Source: an uncultured Bacteroidales bacterium
GTDB lineage: Bacteria > Bacteroidota > Bacteroidia > Bacteroidales > P3
DNA length: 7,535 nt
Reading direction: 5' to 3'
Assembly: GCA_947177315.1 (NCBI GenBank)
Contig: CAMWTX010000068.1
Coordinates: 1-7,535, forward strand
Shown: positions 6,143 through 7,535 of the stretch, piece after piece
Layout of the letters: each line of letters starts with the position of its first letter
How positions within the stretch are numbered: position 1 is the first letter of the stretch
Translations under genes and position numbers: made by a program
Notes under the pieces: model-generated
Database searches by the model: none
What the model saw: only the letters and a program-made list of their open reading frames with translations
What the model was told of the DNA's origin: nothing

Positions 6143-7282
6143 TTACTTATTCTGCAACCTAAAAAATTCCTTCTGCTGTTCAATCTCACGGCGCAACTCC
6201 TCTTGAGTCGGCATATAGGTGAGATATTTCGCTGCAAACAGTTGATCATTGTTATTCAACATTGAATAGTGCGCCACATCTTCATCGGTTTCTGCACAAA
6301 GCAGGATTCCAATAGTCGGGTTATGACCTTCCGGACGTACCAGTTCATCATACATCTTGACATACATATCCATCTGCCCCACATCCTGATATCGTAGTTT
6401 CGTAGTTTTCAAATCTATCAGCACAAAGCAACGCAAATGATAGTTGTAGAACACCAAATCTATGTAATAATCCTCTTTTTCGGTATGGATATGCTTCTGG
6501 CGGTCAACAAAAGCAAAACCCTTGCCCAATTCCATCATGAAATGTATCAGATGATCTATGATACTCTGCTCCAAATTACTCTCCGAATAATCCGTATTAT
6601 TTTTGAAACCAAGGAATTCTGCTATAACCGGGTTCTTCAGATACTCTAATTTGTCTTGTAAAGGAGCCGTAATTTCCTGCATTTCATTACGTACAACGCT
6701 TTGATTCTGCGACTGCAGAAGCCGGTGATAATACTGCGACGACACGTTGCGTTGCAAGGTGCGGGTGCTCCACATTTCTGTCGCCGCCTCGTTCTCATAC
6801 CAAGCCCGGCCTTCGGCTGTGATTTCCTGAAGAATGATACGATAATGAGTCCAAGATAAGCGAATTGGATATTTTGCTGTCAATGATTGTAAAATATCTA
6901 TACCAGATTTTCCACGCACTGCGTGGAAAAAATCATCAAACGAACTCTCAGTAGATTTTCCACGCACTGCGTGGAAAAAGTCAGGCCAACATTGATAAAA
7001 GCCAATATAATGATATAGATTGGTTTTGGTAAACCCCTGCCCATACCGTCCCACCAATGCTTCTGACAAGGATTTAACAATCCGCTCCCCATATTCCGCC
7101 CTTTGGTCTTTCAACACCTCGTGCTGAATCCGCATGCCCAACAGCCAATTCCTCTTGATAAGCGTTTCATTGACGGCTAAATACGCAGACTCTTGTGCTT
7201 GTTCAATGATAATACAGGCATCATGCACAAGAGTGTTTGTTTCTCCTTGAAGTTTCTTTTTTGTAATATCTACCTTTTTCAT
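6143..7282 (-). CDS. DUF1016/YhcG-family PD-(D/E)XK nuclease domain protein
   Basis: Residues here count from the ATG at 7282-7280 (379 residues; the family is usually about 340-390). A helical DUF1016 N-terminal domain spans about 15-190, with family-like segments GFTKTNLYHY and LSWTHYRIIL. The C-terminal half (about 200-355) is a PD-(D/E)XK-type nuclease fold with YYIDLVFYNYHLRC then VLIDLKT: the likely metal ligands are Asp275, Asp290 and the Lys292 of DLK, followed by GQMDMY. Relatives occur in restriction-modification and mobile regions, and their biological role is poorly established. I prefer ATG 7282 over the in-frame TTG at 7291 because the -7 box at 7301-7308 would leave almost no leader for the latter. 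The N-terminal domain is interrupted by two in-frame palindromic repeats giving DFFHAVRGKS twice (about residues 101-126). AT-rich like the Fic gene, and convergent with it. Confidence 0.9.
   Translation of the reverse strand: MKKVDITKKKLQGETNTLVHDACIIIEQAQESAYLAVNETLIKRNWLLGMRIQHEVLKDQRAEYGERIVKSLSEALVGRYGQGFTKTNLYHYIGFYQCWPDFFHAVRGKSTESSFDDFFHAVRGKSGIDILQSLTAKYPIRLSWTHYRIILQEITAEGRAWYENEAATEMWSTRTLQRNVSSQYYHRLLQSQNQSVVRNEMQEITAPLQDKLEYLKNPVIAEFLGFKNNTDYSESNLEQSIIDHLIHFMMELGKGFAFVDRQKHIHTEKEDYYIDLVFYNYHLRCFVLIDLKTTKLRYQDVGQMDMYVKMYDELVRPEGHNPTIGILLCAETDEDVAHYSMLNNNDQLFAAKYLTYMPTQEELRREIEQQKEFFRLQNK
6905..6982 (-). repeat. Two in-frame copies of a palindromic repeat within the DUF1016 gene
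   Basis: Two 30-base copies (6905-6934 and 6953-6982) differ at a single base and start 48 bases apart, with an 18-base spacer. Each contains a perfect 23-base palindrome: arm TTTTCCACGCA, one central base, and arm TGCGTGGAAAA. On the coding strand each is translated as DFFHAVRGKS. Because 48 is a multiple of three, loss or gain of a unit leaves the reading frame intact. Compared with other DUF1016 proteins as I recall them, this is an insertion between the helix ending YQCWPD and the LSWTHY segment. Confidence 0.9.
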
Positions 7283-7300
7283 ACCGTCCAACTTAGACTA

Positions 7301-7308
7301 CAAATGTA
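7301..7308 (-). promoter_or_regulatory. Candidate -7 box of the DUF1016 gene
   Basis: The minus strand reads TACATTTG, a full match to TAnnTTTG. The -33 partner is weak (TTCG at 7329-7326, 17 bases away). Transcription would start near 7295, about a dozen bases before the ATG at 7282, which supports that start over the upstream TTG. Confidence 0.5.
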
Positions 7309-7333
7309 ATATTTACTTTCGAGAGCGAAGGGT

Positions 7334-7489
7334 ATGCAGGAGATTGACGAACATTTCTATCAACCCTACCACCAAGATTGCCACAAAATGATTTGGAAGA
7401 AGTACATTGTTCACATTTATGGGTGCAACTACGCTACCTTCTTGCGCTGTCTCAAAGAAGATACATCGTCTTTGCCGGCATGTAAGTAA
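7334..7489 (+). CDS. Small hypothetical protein, 51 residues
   Basis: The frame ATG 7334 to TAA 7487-7489 encodes MQEIDEHFYQPYHQDCHKMI followed by WKKYIVHIYGCNYATFLRCL and a short acidic/serine tail. I do not recognise it. The composition looks like a real soluble protein: aromatic and charged residues are mixed, there are four cysteines (16, 31, 39, 50), and third codon positions favour C. A TAA at 7307-7309 closes the frame upstream and no earlier start codon exists. It could be a complete small gene or the N-terminal remnant of a larger one. It is divergent from the DUF1016 gene, with only 51 bases between start codons. A weak -7-like box, TACTTTCG, lies at 7314-7321. Confidence 0.4.
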   Translation: MQEIDEHFYQPYHQDCHKMIWKKYIVHIYGCNYATFLRCLKEDTSSLPACK

Positions 7490-7523
7490 TAATTGAAAAA
7501 TCATCCAAAAAATAATTGAAAAA
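7488..7523. repeat. Pair of 13-base direct repeats at the right edge
   Basis: AATAATTGAAAAA occurs at 7488-7500 and again at 7511-7523, with starts 23 bases apart. It lies after the stop of the small ORF and just before an ATG at 7530 that may open a gene beyond the window. Spacing of about two helical turns could suit a regulator, but the repeats are A/T-rich and may be coincidental. Confidence 0.35.
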
Positions 7524-7535
7524 GGGGCCATGTGG

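Noticed and set aside
6905..6982. CRISPR-like array
   Set aside because: There are only two repeats, the spacer is 18 bases, and both copies are translated in frame inside an intact gene. It is an intragenic palindromic repeat, not CRISPR.
7313..7531. A 72-codon minus-strand frame with hydrophobic stretches at the right edge
   Set aside because: It overlaps the proposed promoter of the DUF1016 gene and lies opposite the more protein-like 51-codon frame. Its hydrophobicity is explained by the A/T-rich antisense sequence. It cannot be excluded fully.

Overview
The window looks like a chromosomal segment from a Bacteroidetes bacterium, probably order Bacteroidales. Several intergenic regions carry the phylum's sigma-factor promoter signature (a TTTG-like -33 element about 19-20 bases upstream of TAnnTTTG). 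Shine-Dalgarno motifs are weak or absent, and the trigger factor, ClpP and signal peptidase I have the long Bacteroidetes forms. Genus cannot be fixed from this sequence alone.

Left part (1-4072) is housekeeping. A tandem tRNA-Lys(CTT) / tRNA-Leu(CAA) unit runs on the minus strand, with a near-ideal promoter upstream and a strong hairpin terminator downstream. Facing away from it is a plus-strand protein-quality cluster: tig (trigger factor, folding of nascent chains), clpP (peptidase subunit of Clp) and a long signal peptidase I (lepB-like). clpP and the peptidase gene are only 6 bases apart and must be co-transcribed. Between tig and clpP is a perfect 13-bp inverted repeat. The usual clpP partner clpX is not next to clpP here.

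Right part (about 4073-7535) differs: it is visibly richer in A+T, with accessory genes in convergent orientation. A class II Fic-domain protein with a C-terminal winged-helix-like segment (+) has its own promoter, whose -33 element is bracketed by an inverted repeat. Opposite it is a DUF1016/YhcG-type PD-(D/E)XK nuclease family protein (-). Wedged between their 3' ends is a broken piece of a phage tail-fibre-like gene (-). Fic and DUF1016 proteins are often found in accessory regions with restriction-modification, toxin and anti-phage genes, so this is probably a laterally acquired, partly decayed island next to a conserved locus.

The most unusual structure is inside the DUF1016 gene: two nearly identical 30-base copies of a palindromic repeat, one every 48 bases, read in frame as DFFHAVRGKS. 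They appear to be inserted in the N-terminal domain. This resembles a small palindromic element colonising a coding sequence, with in-frame copy-number variation possible. The right edge holds an unrecognised 51-codon plus-strand ORF and a pair of 13-base direct repeats.
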